From positions 1,796,501 to 1,860,500 of the forward strand of contig JAUIRK010000509.1 of the NCBI GenBank assembly GCA_030549495.1: a stretch of 64,000 nt of DNA. The letters run 5' to 3'. Each line of letters opens with the position of its first letter. The first letter of the stretch is position 1. Below are positions 33,382-44,230 of the stretch, piece after piece. The stretch comes from Nectonema munidae. Lineage: Eukaryota; Nematomorpha; Nectonematoida; Nectonematidae. The notes under the pieces were generated by a model that worked only from the letters and a program-made list of their open reading frames with translations, was not told where the DNA came from and did not search any database. Made by a program: the position numbers and the translations under genes.

Positions 33382-33489
33382 CCTTTCTTTTTTACTCTCA
33401 TTTTGATATAACGCAGAAGTGCCACGGTAAAGCACCTTCGAGATGCGTGCAGCTGGCATTTCTTTGTAGTCGATCTTGGCCGTTGACAT
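33382..33489 (-). CDS. First coding exon of an unidentified gene
   Basis: The minus-strand ATG at 33489 opens 36 codons (MSTAKIDYKEMPAARISK, then VLYRGTSALYQNESKKER). They end exactly at a textbook donor, GG followed by GTAAGT (GT at 33380-33381), in phase 0. The upstream sequence is GC-richer than the surroundings and includes a C-rich stretch (33515-33530), as in many 5' UTRs. No family is recognised. The exon looks real because good codon content, a start, and a consensus donor coincide. Its 5' flank continues only to about 33620, where the 6.9-kb hAT is inserted; the original upstream sequence resumes at 40501. The next exon is unknown; 31392-31570 is a weak candidate. Confidence 0.5.
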
Positions 33490-33620
33490 GACTCTAGTTC
33501 TGTCAGCTCCGGGGGGAGGGGGGTGTACATGTTAAGTGTGTAGTAGTAGGTAGTGGAGATTACGTCGTGCCAAAGTGTAAAGGAAGTGAAGATACGAAGG
33601 AATGATTTTAGCGAGGTGAA

Positions 33621-33628
33621 GACGCATG
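33621..33628. repeat. Target-site duplication GACGCATG (left)
   Basis: The perfect partner is at 40501-40508, directly after the right end of the hAT. Confidence 0.9.
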
Positions 33629-34189
33629 CAGGGTTGGGGTCAATTATAATTGCGTAATTGAAAATTAATTACAATTACACCGTAATTGTAATTGAAATTG
33701 GAAAAAAATTGGAGACATAATTGAAATTATAATTGTAATTTGAGCCTTGTAATTGAAAAGATAATTGCCAATTTTTTGGTTCTAGGAGAATCGTCTGCAA
33801 TCCTAGCACACTTCAATCAATCTTATAGATGACAGTCATGAAGGTTTATCCTCTCTAACTCTTTGAGCTTACCGTTCTTTGCTTCTTTCATGTGTTACTA
33901 TACTACACATGTGATACAAATAAATTTCCGTCTCACTGTTTACTCAACTGCTTCGACTCAAAGGCTTCCCCTGGCTACCTTCATATTCATCAAATCCTGT
34001 CTTTTTTGTTTCAAAAAGTTTTTTTTATGTTTTTCTAGCATTTAAGGCATGCTGATTCTGAAAATCTGCTTTATTTTTGCACTGCTATAAGTGTTCAAAT
34101 TTTTTTCAGATTGAATAAATTGCATATACATATATATTTGAATTTTTCAAATGTTTATTTTTTAAAAAAATACAAAAAAAATCAAAATT

Positions 34190-35800
34190 GTGTATTAGTT
34201 CAGCTCTTTCGCTTGTTTTTATCGAGACTTTGCCCAGTTAAATTCCAAACGTAATCTCTCATCATACTTCTTCCCATCTTCCTTGATACCGCTTTTCCAT
34301 CTCTTTTATATCTTGGTGAAACCGCTCTCCATGCTCTTCCTATACATCTCTAAGATTTGGCTTGAAAAAATCCAAATGAGAATGCAAATAATGCATTTTA
34401 ATTGACATTCTACAATTCAACTCTTTCTAACTTTTAATCAGTTCCGAAATCAATTCCTTGAAGTTGTCAGCCTTATTTTTCCCTAAGAACCCATCAACAA
34501 CATTTCTGAATGCCATCCATGCTTTTTTTCTCATTTCTCGTTATCTGACTTTCAAAAATTTTCTAATTGAACATTTTTTTTAATTTGAAGACTATCAAAT
34601 ATACCGGCGTTTCTTGGTTTCTGATAATTTGGAAACATTCCTCTCAACTGACATATCACCTGATTGTCAGAAGACAAAGCCGTGATGAATTGTTTAGCAA
34701 GGCCAAGTTTGATATGGAGTGGTGGTAAAAGGACTTTTTCTTTCTGTACCAGTGGAGTAAACTTAACGTTATGACACCCAATTTTGAAAAATGTTCTTTT
34801 TGGCAGACATTTTCTATGTAATGCTTTTTTGTTCCCACTGTTCTATAAACAAAGGATACTATACACCCTGCATTCCCAAAAGCAAACCGATTATTTTGAA
34901 ATCTCCGCAAATATCCCAATTATACTTTTCATATTTTATCAATTCAAGTAAAATTTTCATAACTTTCTTTAAGTTGTGAGGAATCACCGATAGGTATTGT
35001 GGGATATTTGTCACCGTTATGAAGCAAAACTGCTTTCAAACTTTTTAAGGACGAATCAATAAATAAACGCCATTGTTTAGAAAGATGAGATACTCCAATT
35101 TCTTCAAACAAACCTGAAATATTTGAACAAAAACACAGAGTATTAGACATAGAATAAAAACGTGAAAAGTCTTTGTGCCTATGCCTATACTTTGAAATGT
35201 TCACTCCTGGAGATAACAAATTCCATTCCTTCAGTCGGGAAGCTAAAAGCTCTGAAGATGATTTAGTCAAATTCAAATCCTTCACTAAGTCATCGAGTTT
35301 ATCTTGGTTAGGAAAGTGATGTTGACTTTCAGTGAATTTTTTTGTTGGTATCCAAGGCTCTTCTTCACTATCGACATCATCATCATCCTCTTCATCAGTT
35401 ACAGAAGTTTGTGGTAAAGATGGAATTGGTAGCTCTATACTATGTAAAACAGGAACTAATGAAGAAGGAATGTTCGGATAAACAAGTTTTTTCTTGTCTG
35501 TGGGCTTTTTATACAAATTAAGATCAACCATACAAAAATAGGAATCATTGAAATTATTTGGAACAGCAAACGGCATACACTTTCCCATTCCTATTAACCA
35601 GCCTTCCAAAAGTGACTTGCAAGATTCGCAAATCACATGTGGTGCCCAAGATTTGTCCTGGTCACCAATGGAAATGCCAAAATATTTTTTATATGCAACA
35701 AAGTATCTTGTGTTTGAGGATATGTTGAATTTGACTTGCTTAGAACTAATATACTCGCCATCATCATCATCCATTTGTCTCCAGGAGGAGAACAAGGTCT
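34190..35800 (-). pseudogene. Fossil copy of an uncharacterised multicopy ORF family
   Basis: The best-preserved half reads on the minus strand from about 35800 to 34944. It has a Cys pair in a segment like HVICESCKSLLEGWL, an acidic linker, LDDLVKDLNLTKSSSELLAS and EWRLFIDSSLKSLKAVLLHNG-like residues (here QWRLFIDSSLKSLK). Similarity continues to 34190 with LLPPHHIKLGLAKQ-like and GERFHQDIKEMEKRYQG-like segments. I recall such proteins from many invertebrate genomes as unnamed, multicopy open frames, likely element-borne, but I know no function. The copy is broken, with several breaks, and its 5' part abuts the 3' end of an RTE-like LINE. Confidence 0.55.
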
Positions 35801-35830
35801 TATATCCCGGCTTGCCAGGGTCGACTTTTT

Positions 35831-37860
35831 TCATTTTTTGCAGCGTAGTCTCCATTGTTTTCTAAGTTGTGCATCTTCCAGAGAGAGTCCCCTTTTCTCC
35901 ATATCTGCTTTTACCCCCTCTTCCCATGATTTCGTGGGGCGCCCTTTCTTCGCTTTTACAGTCACAACTTCGTCCCTCACCCTCTTCAGCAAACGTTGTT
36001 CATCCATTCTCTCAAGATGGCCCAGCCAACGCAGTCTTTGCTCTTCGAGATATCCATTTATGTCTTCAACTTCTGTCATTTTCCTGAGAACAGCATTTGG
36101 GACTTTGTCTAAGAGCGTTTTTCCACAAATCATTCGCAACATTCTCATTTCCTCTGATTGCATACGCCTGATATCTGATTTTTTCATTGCCCAACATTCA
36201 AACTCATAACACTTCTCACACATACTTTGTACAGTCTTCCTTTTAGCTTCAAAGACAGAGCTTTCTTACAAAATATCACAGATATGTCGTTGAATTTTTT
36301 CCAAGCGAGTCTTATCCGTCATGTCACAGATTTTACATCTCCATCTCTGCTAAGTACCGAAATTCTTTTATAACATTAATTTTGTCTCCTCCAAATATGA
36401 CCACATTTTCATTTTCTTCATAAATTTTTTCTTCTTTGCAACTACAACAAACAAAATTTTTAACCTTTATAAGCGCACCACGCACACCTGAACATCTTTT
36501 ATGGACCGACATCTTGCATAAACTACACTGAATGGCATTTCTCAAACCTTTTTCCAGCATTTTGCACATGGATCGATATTACTAATAACTTCATCTAAAC
36601 ATCGAGATTTAAATTTCATTGCTTTAGTTTTTGAAAGGTTTATCTTCAACCCTTTGCTACTCAGTGCTTCTCTCCAACAAACATATCTTTTTCCAACGTC
36701 GTCCCAACTGCTTCCAACAATCACCAAATCATCTGCATAGAGAAACTCTCTCTTACACTTTTCAACATCATCAGAAAGTACATCCATAACAATTGCAAAA
36801 AGTATCGGGCTAAGCTACTACAGTTTTTGCATCGCTGTACATTTCCATTATTGCGTTTACTTCGTACTCTGGGACAACTTTTTTCTTAGCCAATCAAATT
36901 ACTTCTGTGGGAATGCAATCAAAAGCTTTTTCAAGGTTGACAAATACAGGGTACAAGTCCTTATCCACTTTTTTGTGTTTTTCAATCAATTGCCTTACTC
37001 CAAAATTGCATCGATCGGGCTTTTACCGGACATGAAACCCATTTGAATTTCATTTATCTCAATACGTTTCCTAATTCTTCTTTCAAAAACTCTCTCCAAT
37101 ACCTTCATCGCATGTTCAAGAAACTTTATACCCACTCTATATACTTTATACTATTCCTCCAGCTTTCTGGCATCTTTCTCCCCATCATTATACCATTTCC
37201 TATTTTGCCAAAGAACTCACAAGTCCACAAAGTTGTATTACTTCTATAGGCACACCACTTGGACCAACTGCTTTATTAGTTTTCATCTGTATCATCGCTT
37301 GATTCACCTCTTCTCTTGAAATTTCAGGCACAGGGCCATCGTTTTGCAGAACTTCTAAATTCCTATTCCAGATATTAACTCTATTCAAAGATTTGTAACA
37401 GTGATCCTTCGAGAGTTCTAATCTTTCTTCTAGCTTTAACTCCAATTCTCCATTTTTTCTCTCATACAGGGATTTCCAATAACATCTTGTGTTTTTCTTG
37501 CTTGTCTTGGCCATACGAAAGATCCGTCTCATCTTCTCTTCGCCTCTCATTCTTTCCATCTGCTTTGTTTCTTTTTCAGCTTCTGCATTCATAGCCTTCA
37601 CCATCATGCTCTTAGCCTTGTTTCTGTACCTTACATATCTTTCTTTTGTTTTTAAACTTCTTTATTTTCTCCACATTTTATAGTTTTCTTTCTTTTCCTT
37701 TAATGCCTTTTTGACACTATCGTTATTCAACCGCTAAGTTACTTTCATACCGTTACTCTTTGATATTCCACATTCTTCTTTCATTATTGCAGACAAGTTT
37801 GTAACAATTTTATCCCATTCTGCATCTTTATCAGAGACAGCAAAAATTATCGGGATCTAT
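35831..37860 (-). mobile_element. RTE-like LINE, inserted in the hAT
   Basis: In element order there is a linker between endonuclease and RT (37200-37607, with TNKAVGPSGVPIEVI), a worn RT motif A (EKAFDCIP, near 36925), and motif C in FLYADDLVIVGSSWDD (36542-36787) followed by SSKGLKINLSKTKAM. Next is a Cys-rich segment (CSLCKMSVHKRCSGVRG, 36333-36569), and then the C-terminal region EQRLRWLGHLERMDEQRLLK (35831-36223). This order is typical of RTE-like endonuclease-reverse transcriptases in invertebrates. The endonuclease is missing (5' truncation), and several frameshifts and stops break the rest. Confidence 0.8.
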
Positions 37861-38640
37861 TTTACATGTCCTTTTGGACATTTTTCAATCTTGAATGTTT
37901 CAAAAAAAACAAAACTCTAAAATGTGTAAGTAAAAACAACTTTAAATAGTTTTAAAAACTACAATTATTATTCTAAAAAGCTGCAAAACACAAAGTACAG
38001 AATCATGTAAAAAATATTGAAGATGAAATAAAATATTAATTAGTTGCAATGAACTTACCATTATTGAATTATATAAAAGACCTAAAAAAAATTGAATGAA
38101 ACAAATTTTTGTTACATTGTGTTATAATTATAATTGCGTGATTGAAAATTAATTACAATTACACCGTATTTAAGATTTATTTTTTATAGACTCCCATTCT
38201 AAATACAAATTTTACCTTGTTTATCTCGAAGTGTAATCATTTTTCTAACTTGCTAAACATGTTTAATGTCTTCACAATTGCCTCCTACGGACATTAAATT
38301 TATTACATTACATGTATAGTAAAATTAGCACTACCATGTGTCAATTTACATTAATTTTGTATGCGATAAACAATTTCACAGCAACTCATATAAACATAGC
38401 AATATGAAATGATCTATAGAAGTGAATACTTGTATCTTGAAGGAAAGCTACATCACCATTTTTTTCAGTACTTGTGATAATGAAGTAACAACATTTTTGT
38501 TTATGTTAATATTATATCGTTTATATGTTCAATTTATCTTAATAAAGTATAAGTTTGCCTTTTCAACTTTGTTTCTCAAGTGTTTCTGTGATTAGCAATT
38601 TTTGAAGTATAGCCACCATGCATTTCAAAAGTAAGATAAA
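37861..38640. other. Non-coding interior of the large hAT
   Basis: AT-rich. It contains the subterminal duplicate at 38126-38170 and otherwise nothing recognised. The expected BED finger of the hAT transposase is not found here, so the N-terminal coding part seems deleted. Confidence 0.5.
38126..38170 (+). repeat. Internal duplicate of the hAT left subterminal block
   Basis: The block ATAATTGCGT(A/G)ATTGAAA followed by ATTAATTACAATTACACCGT occurs at 33647-33690 next to the left terminus and again here, 4.5 kb inside. The CAGGGTTGGGG end itself is not repeated. Confidence 0.7.
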
Positions 38641-38760
38641 CTCCTGATATCTCGAAGTTTTTTCGCGGTCCCGTGGAGACACCTTGCCACTTCCCTCATA
38701 AAGTCAAAGTGCAACTCAGCAAGATACAGGATTTTTGCCTGACCCTGGACCAGCAGAGAT

Positions 38761-40059
38761 ATGAGGAGTTTCATTAGGGTGACAGGACACTTTGTGGAGA
38801 ATTTTTCTCTCCAGAGTGTCATGCTAGCCTGTCAGCGCTTCAAGGGACATCACACTGGAGAAAACATCTTATCAACTTTCCAAGAGATTGTCAAGTCTTT
38901 CTATCTGGAAAATAAGATAAGCACCATCATTACAGATAACGCAGCTAACATGCTGTGTGCCTTTGTGACGCTACCAGGATTAGAGGACGATTACCCCAGT
39001 GAGAGTGAAGATAGTGCGAATGATACATTGGAAACTGCCGATACAAATGGAGCTCTGGATAGCTTTCCTGAGCATATATCTTGCTTTGCGCACACCATAC
39101 AGCTGGTAGTTAATGATGGTCTTAAACACACTGGTGAAATTACAACCACTATCAGCAAAGCATCTAAACTAGTAAACCACATGAGACACGCAAACCTGTG
39201 TATGGAGATCTTTGAAGGGGATCACAAGTTTCAGGCAAAGAATGACAGTCGGTGGAGCAGTGCAAACAAAATGCTGAAGTCTATTCTGATGGCCGACCCT
39301 GTGAAGATGGATAAAGTAAAGTTTCCTGCAAAACTGTCAAAAAGTGAAATGAAGGTCATCAGAGAGATTACAGAAGTGCTAACTCCATTCCACATTGCCA
39401 CATATCAGTTCCAAGGTCAGAATGTAGTAACAGCCAGTCTAGTGCTGCCCTGTATTCGTGGCCTCAAATCTGCACTTTCTGAACTGTCTTCAATTTACAA
39501 GTCAACGCTCGTCTCAATGCTTTCCTCTTCAATTGAAAGTCGCCTTCAGGTTTATGAACAAAGTGTTGCTTTTCAATTAGCAGCTGTCCTTGACCCAAGA
39601 TGGAAAGTTGATTGGTGTACTCCAGAGGAAGTTAAGGAAATGACTTATCTCCTCCAACAGAAAAGTACTGCTTTACTTCCATCCACCGCTTCCAGTGCAG
39701 AGTTCCAACCAACAGAACCTCCTAAAAAGAAATGCAAGCTGTTTAACTTCATGTCCTGTAATACAAGTCTTGCAACACCTCCATCAAACACAACATCTGA
39801 GTCTCAAGTCATCTCCTACCTTGCAGAATCAGCAATAACAGATTATGAAGACCCATTGACCTACTGGCAGCAGAAACAGTCCACATACCCCCAGCTGACA
39901 GCACTAGCCATTCGGAACTTGATTATCCCTGGATCTTCTGCTCCTGTGGAACGCCTTTTCTCACTTGCTTGCAAAATTATCGGGACAGACCGATGGCGTC
40001 TGTCCGTTTCTAGATTTGAGGAATTAATGTTCCTGAGATGTAATTCACAGCTGGAGTGA
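38761..40059 (+). pseudogene. hAT transposase, C-terminal two thirds (432 residues)
   Basis: A long open stretch of a ZBED1/ZBED4-like hAT transposase. It holds the TDNAANMLCAF catalytic-core region (residues about 58-68), HISCFAHTIQLVVNDGL (about 104-120), RWSSANKMLKSI and the C-terminal hAT dimerisation domain (DPLTYWQQKQ, then SSAPVERLFSLA, about 350-430). The similarity begins upstream of the ATG in another frame (FCLTLDQQR-like, about 38730), and the BED finger and N-terminal quarter are missing, so the copy is not functional. Codon use is less AT-rich than the surrounding DNA. Confidence 0.85.
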
Positions 40060-40135
40060 TTTTAAATTTTAATGAAACTGTCATGAAAAAGTGTTCATTT
40101 GTTTTTCATTTATTTAAAATATATGTTGGCATTAA

Positions 40136-40385
40136 GCAACCTCAGGAGGGGTTGGCAGTTGGATGGGTGACTCGCGAGGAGTCTCAAGTGTTGCAGGACA
40201 TATCAGTGAGCCCTACTTCTGGCTAGTGTATATTGTCGAAATTGGCTTGTGCACCCTAAGGAATATTCGAAAAGAGTAGGGAAATTTTCCTGTTCTCAGG
40301 TTTCCTTCCTTCGGTGCCCATCTCGATAGACATGAGCCTCCTTTGAGTTGCATAGCCCTAGGGCTGAAGCGAATAGATAAAAAAA
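40136..40385 (+). repeat. 5S rRNA-derived SINE (SINE3-like)
   Basis: The head has ATTAAGCAACCTCAGGAGGG, then GGCAGTTGGATGGGTGACTC, then GTGTTGCAGG. These match the 3' half of 5S rRNA (GTTAAGCAACGT..., TACTTGGATGGGTGACC, GGGTGTTGTAGG). A unique body and an ATAAA-type tail (about 40370-40385) follow. The 5' part of the 5S-like head is missing. It sits near the right end of the large hAT. Confidence 0.7.
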
Positions 40386-40508
40386 TTGTAATTGAGGAGA
40401 AAATCAATTATATAATTGTAATTGAAAAAAATGGCGACATAATTGCAATTATAATTGTAATTGAAAATGTAGGAGGAATTTATAATTGACCCCAACCCTG
40501 GACGCATG

Positions 40509-41587
40509 TACTTGCTTTTTGGCTCTTTGGGTAAAAGTATTCATGTCGATTGCGGCGTTGGTGCTGCAAATGATGTGTGGTAAAGGTGGTATCTGCATAT
40601 TCAAGAGGGGTAGGAGTAGTTGTCTGGTGTTTCTTTGTGCTTGACAGAGTTTGTGGATATGGCTAAACGTCGCACCTACTTTTTATATCTGTTTGCGACA
40701 TTTACACATGGAGACTGGCTTACTCATAGTATACAATACAGACGCTTTAACGAACAATTACACATATAGATACATAAATCAATTAAGCTAAATCTTGAAG
40801 ATCAAGTTTAACATTAAAATTGAATGAGAAATTTATTAATTTTATCATTAATGTCTTCATCAAAATAATTATACTTCAGTGGAGTACTTGAAAAACTAAA
40901 TTTGTTCAAATAATCCTAAATTTTAAACTTATTTTATTACTTAAATCTAATTTTTTGTTTTCCACAAATGGCTCTCAATGGTAATCCATTAAACATAAAA
41001 AAAAATTGGGTGGAAAGACAAAAAATTAGATTATTTTGAAGTGATTAAATAAGTTTAAACTTTTGAATAATTTGAAGAAATTTTGGTTCTTACTTAATTT
41101 TGATGAAGTAATATGATTGGACGAAACATTGGAAATAAGATAAATTAAAAATATGTTTTAAATAACTTTTATTCAATTTTAAACCTTAATTCAAGTTATC
41201 AAGCGTATACCAAATAAATAGAGAAGTCCTAAAAATTTTTATTTCATAAAAATAGGATTATGAATTTTTGTCAAGCACTTTTCTTGAGGCATGCGCAATA
41301 TCTTCTGAAGTATAGGTTTCTATCATTTCTTCAAGTCAACACTTTGAATATTCATACTGAACAAGTGAAAGGTTGTTTTAAATTAAATCTCATAACAGTT
41401 ATTGTGTGAAAAAAGAAGAAAATGGACATTTGCTTGGACGTTAGAAAAAGGAGAGTCCGCGGTCAAGAGAGTTTTGTCAGTTGACAGTCTAAAAGAAGCC
41501 CGGTCTGACAGTTAGCATCTTAATTAAACACGGTGACAGAAAAAGCAGTGACATTGACTGAGAGCAGAGAAGAAAATGTTGGAGAAC
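40509..41587. other. Sequence 3' of the ICMT exon
   Basis: The proximal 200 bp continue the interrupted upstream region of the minus-strand gene at 33489. The last ICMT exon would be expected around here, but none was recognised. Confidence 0.4.
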
Positions 41588-41772
41588 CTGAGTGCCACAA
41601 CACCACACGAACCATCCAGAATAAGTAGGATGTCGGCAGAGAGAGTAGAGCCCTGTAACGACGAGGTGGTGTCGCTTGCTTCGCTCGTACTGTATCAGGT
41701 GGGTAAAGCTTGTGCCAGCGTCAAGGATAGCCTTCTTGCGGAGCACTTCGCCGAAGACACAACAGCCAACAC
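41588..41772 (-). CDS. ICMT: ICMT catalytic exon
   Basis: Isoprenylcysteine carboxyl methyltransferase is an ER membrane enzyme that methylates the C-terminal prenylcysteine of CAAX proteins such as Ras. This exon encodes VFGEVLRKKAILDAGTSFTH, LIQYERSKRHHLVVTGLYSL and CRHPTYSGWFVWCCGTQ. The family has FGE.LRK.A...AG.NF.H, VQ.EKS..H.LVTSGVY and RHPSYVGWFYW..GTQ. It is bounded by an acceptor (CTCTCTTTCTGGACAG, AG at 41773-41774) and a donor-like CAG/GTTCTC. It enters in phase 1 and leaves in phase 0. The phase fits the exon at 54636-54900, the joined codon being GGT. The Ser replacing the usual Val after RHPTY is a small divergence. Confidence 0.85.
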
Positions 41773-42806
41773 CTGTCCAGAAAGAGAGTTGTGCGAGCTG
41801 ACTCCCTAAACAATCGTCTTAGACAGGTAAGAACACCCAGACAGTGGAGGACTTAGAAGGACGATCGCGCAACCAAATTATAAAGCATGTCAGTGAATTG
41901 GGGTAGACAAATGCATTGCGTTTAAAGACGTGTTAGATACGAAAGTGTTGGCGGCAGTAGATCAGAACGCGCACCGTTTTTCCATGAATGAGCATTACAA
42001 AATCAAAAAGTCGCTTAAGATGAGAAAAAATCTAACGCGTGATAGCTTTTTCTGCTAAGAACAGGGCCACCCAAGTTTAACACCCCTCCATGAAACAAGA
42101 AGCGCAGGTTGAAGAAACTTGTTAGAGTTTTGCAAAACATTGGAAATATTGTTACTTGCAGTCAATTCAACGAGTATGAAATTTTGCCAAATGCCTAATC
42201 GAATCTACAGAAAGGGCAAACTACTGCATCAGAAATTAAACGTTCGTTATCAACATTCATTAAAAAAAGATTGAAACCTTAAACCCGAAAATGTTTTCAA
42301 ATGGGTGTTTTTTATTGCAACGTGAATAACTGAAATAAATTCAGATTATTCATTTTAAATGATTAAAGATCATATTAAAACAAGTACATCTCCAGAAAAA
42401 CGTTTAAGTGCTAAGAGAATAAAAAAACTTTAAATTTCTTTTCGGCTTTCCTCTTGTTAGCTCTTACTTAAAGTGAGGTTGAGAGATTTTTGAAAATTTT
42501 GAAACCTAAAACATTTTTATTCTTCACAGAAATAACTGATATCGAAAAACATGAAAGTGAAATTTTAATCTTAATAAAAAAAGATCATTAGAAAACTGTT
42601 TGCACAACTGACATACAGCCCGGTAAGCACAGGGAAGGTAGCAAAGCTGATTTAGTCACTAATTTATTAGATTTATACCGGCGTGCGATTTGATATTCCT
42701 CCTTTCAAAACAAAAATATAAAATTTATATATGTAACCTGGAAAGGTTGGATAGGCTGGCAGGCATCAAAGAGTAGGATATATTTTTTGAGCAATACGGT
42801 AACTTA
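41773..42806. other. ICMT intron, 3' part
   Basis: AT-rich with short broken frames. No element identified. Confidence 0.5.
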
Positions 42807-43134
42807 ACATCAGGGGCGCACATCCTCAAAATTATTGGGGGCGAATTTTTTTTTGCAATTTTCAAAATTACTGGTCTGGAAATACCACGGGAGACCAAAT
42901 ATTCAAGCAATCCTTTAAAATAGAGTGTATTCAGCGCATACATAAAGTCCTAATTTTATAAGATTACTTTATATTTTTTTTACAAATTTGGTGAATTTAA
43001 ATACTATACTTCCAGCAAAAATATTTTAATTACATAACGCATATACACTAGTTTAAAAAAATGCAAAATTTTATTGGAGGGGGGAGGGGCGAATTGGCTT
43101 TTCGCCCCCACCCCAGGATGTACGCCCCTGATGT
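42807..43134. mobile_element. hAT-like MITE with CAGGGGCG termini
   Basis: The left end ACATCAGGGGCGCACATCCT and the complement of the right end (ACATCAGGGGCGTACATCCT) are nearly identical. Next to them lie G-rich segments (GGGGGCGAA) on both arms. The outer ACAT/ATGT makes the exact boundary and target duplication unclear. Confidence 0.65.
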
Positions 43135-43774
43135 AAATTAACATTGCTATAAGGTATAAGTTGTTTGTTTAGAATAGCGAACACTTAAACATATGCTTAG
43201 AACTAGAGATACACGGATAACCTTTAGTCGAATACCAATCAGTTAGTAATTATTATATAAATTGGCAAATTATTTATTCTTGCAAGTTGGAACCTCGTGT
43301 GTTAGGGTTGAGCATAAATATCTTTAAAAATTTTCTTAATTTTAGAATTATTTTAATTAGTTTTTGGAGATTTGTTTTTAGAATTTTTTTAATAGTCAAT
43401 TAATTCAAAACTTTTTTAAATTTTACTTTTTGCTTGATTCTTTTTCTTCAAATTTCATAAAATTTTTGGCTTATATTTTTTTAATTTATTTTACTTATTT
43501 TGATTTTAGGCCATCATTTTATATTTGTACATTTTACTTAATTTTTTCTCAACAAAAAATTTCAAACAAATTAATTAAATTAATTGATTTTTTGACATCT
43601 TTAAAATTAACCGTTGATGTCATCGTCTTAAAAAATAATTCTAAAAAAAATGTCGAGCTAAAAAAATGTAATGTGAGTCTTTAAATATCTTAATTAAATA
43701 TCATTCTTGACGTAATCCCGCACAATATGAGAAATTTAAAGAGAGCGCATAATTATTTGCTAAATCAAAAATAG

Positions 43775-44005
43775 GACTTAGAAAGATATGTTGAAAATTT
43801 TAATGGTATTTGGCTTAAATGGAAAAAAACTTCCAATACAAAAAGATCTCTTTTTTATATCAAATTTAAGGAAGAATTAAAAATCGTTCATAAAAACATG
43901 GTAAGGTGGAATAAAAGACTGTTTGAAAATGTATGGAAAGCCTGTATGATTCACAACAGGGGCATGCAAATCAAACCGCGATTGGTTAATTTCTTTTTAA
44001 AATAA
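43775..44005 (+). other. Open coding-like stretch, unidentified
   Basis: A 76-codon frame without an ATG start, rich in Lys and Trp (GIWLKWKKTSNTKRSLFY and so on), ends in TAA at 44005. It looks like a piece of a dead element within the ICMT intron. The family is unknown. Confidence 0.25.
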
Positions 44006-44124
44006 CCACGTTTAACCTTTTATAATAACTTTTAAGGAAAAAAAGTTATAGAGCTTGAATAAAAACAAAAAATTTTTACAACCTAACTTAAGTTTTTTGA
44101 AAACTAATTTGACGTATCCACTAC

Positions 44125-44230
44125 AGCATACTCTATGGGCGGCATGACAGGTTGGTTGAGATGATGGACTCGGCACGGAAGCCTCTGGGTTCGATTTCTC
44201 ATCGATACCAATTTGTTCATAGTTTGACAT
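44125..44230 (+). repeat. tRNA-derived SINE, family 3
   Basis: Box-A-like TGGTTGAGATGATGG is followed after 30 bp by box B GGGTTCGATTTCTC. The unique body continues past 44230 and its end was not fixed. Confidence 0.55.

Larger units (their letters stand above)
33629..40500 (+). mobile_element. Large hAT element (6872 bp) filled with other elements
   Basis: The left end CAGGGTTGGGGTCAATTATA and its perfect complement at 40481-40500 form the terminal inverted repeat. The 8-bp duplication GACGCATG is perfect. Subterminal parts consist of repeated AATTATAATTG/AATTACAATTA words. Inside are a degraded unknown ORF family (34190-35800), an RTE-like LINE (35831-37860), a repeat of its own left subterminal block (38126-38170), a hAT transposase (38761-40059) and a 5S-derived SINE (40136-40385). 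The insertion lies about 140 bp upstream of the start codon of the minus-strand gene at 33489. Confidence 0.9.

Noticed and set aside
41557-41588. A 30-nt mini-intron after the ICMT donor (a good acceptor follows at about 41558)
   Set aside because: The sequence beyond the acceptor reads on in the same frame without resemblance to ICMT, and 30 nt is too short for an animal intron.
41576-41809. Plus-strand frame at the ICMT exon
   Set aside because: It is the antisense shadow of the ICMT exon, whose minus-strand reading matches the family.
43430-43684. 84-codon frame rich in Phe, Leu, Ile and Lys
   Set aside because: The composition is that expected from AT-rich DNA; no motif and no conserved context.
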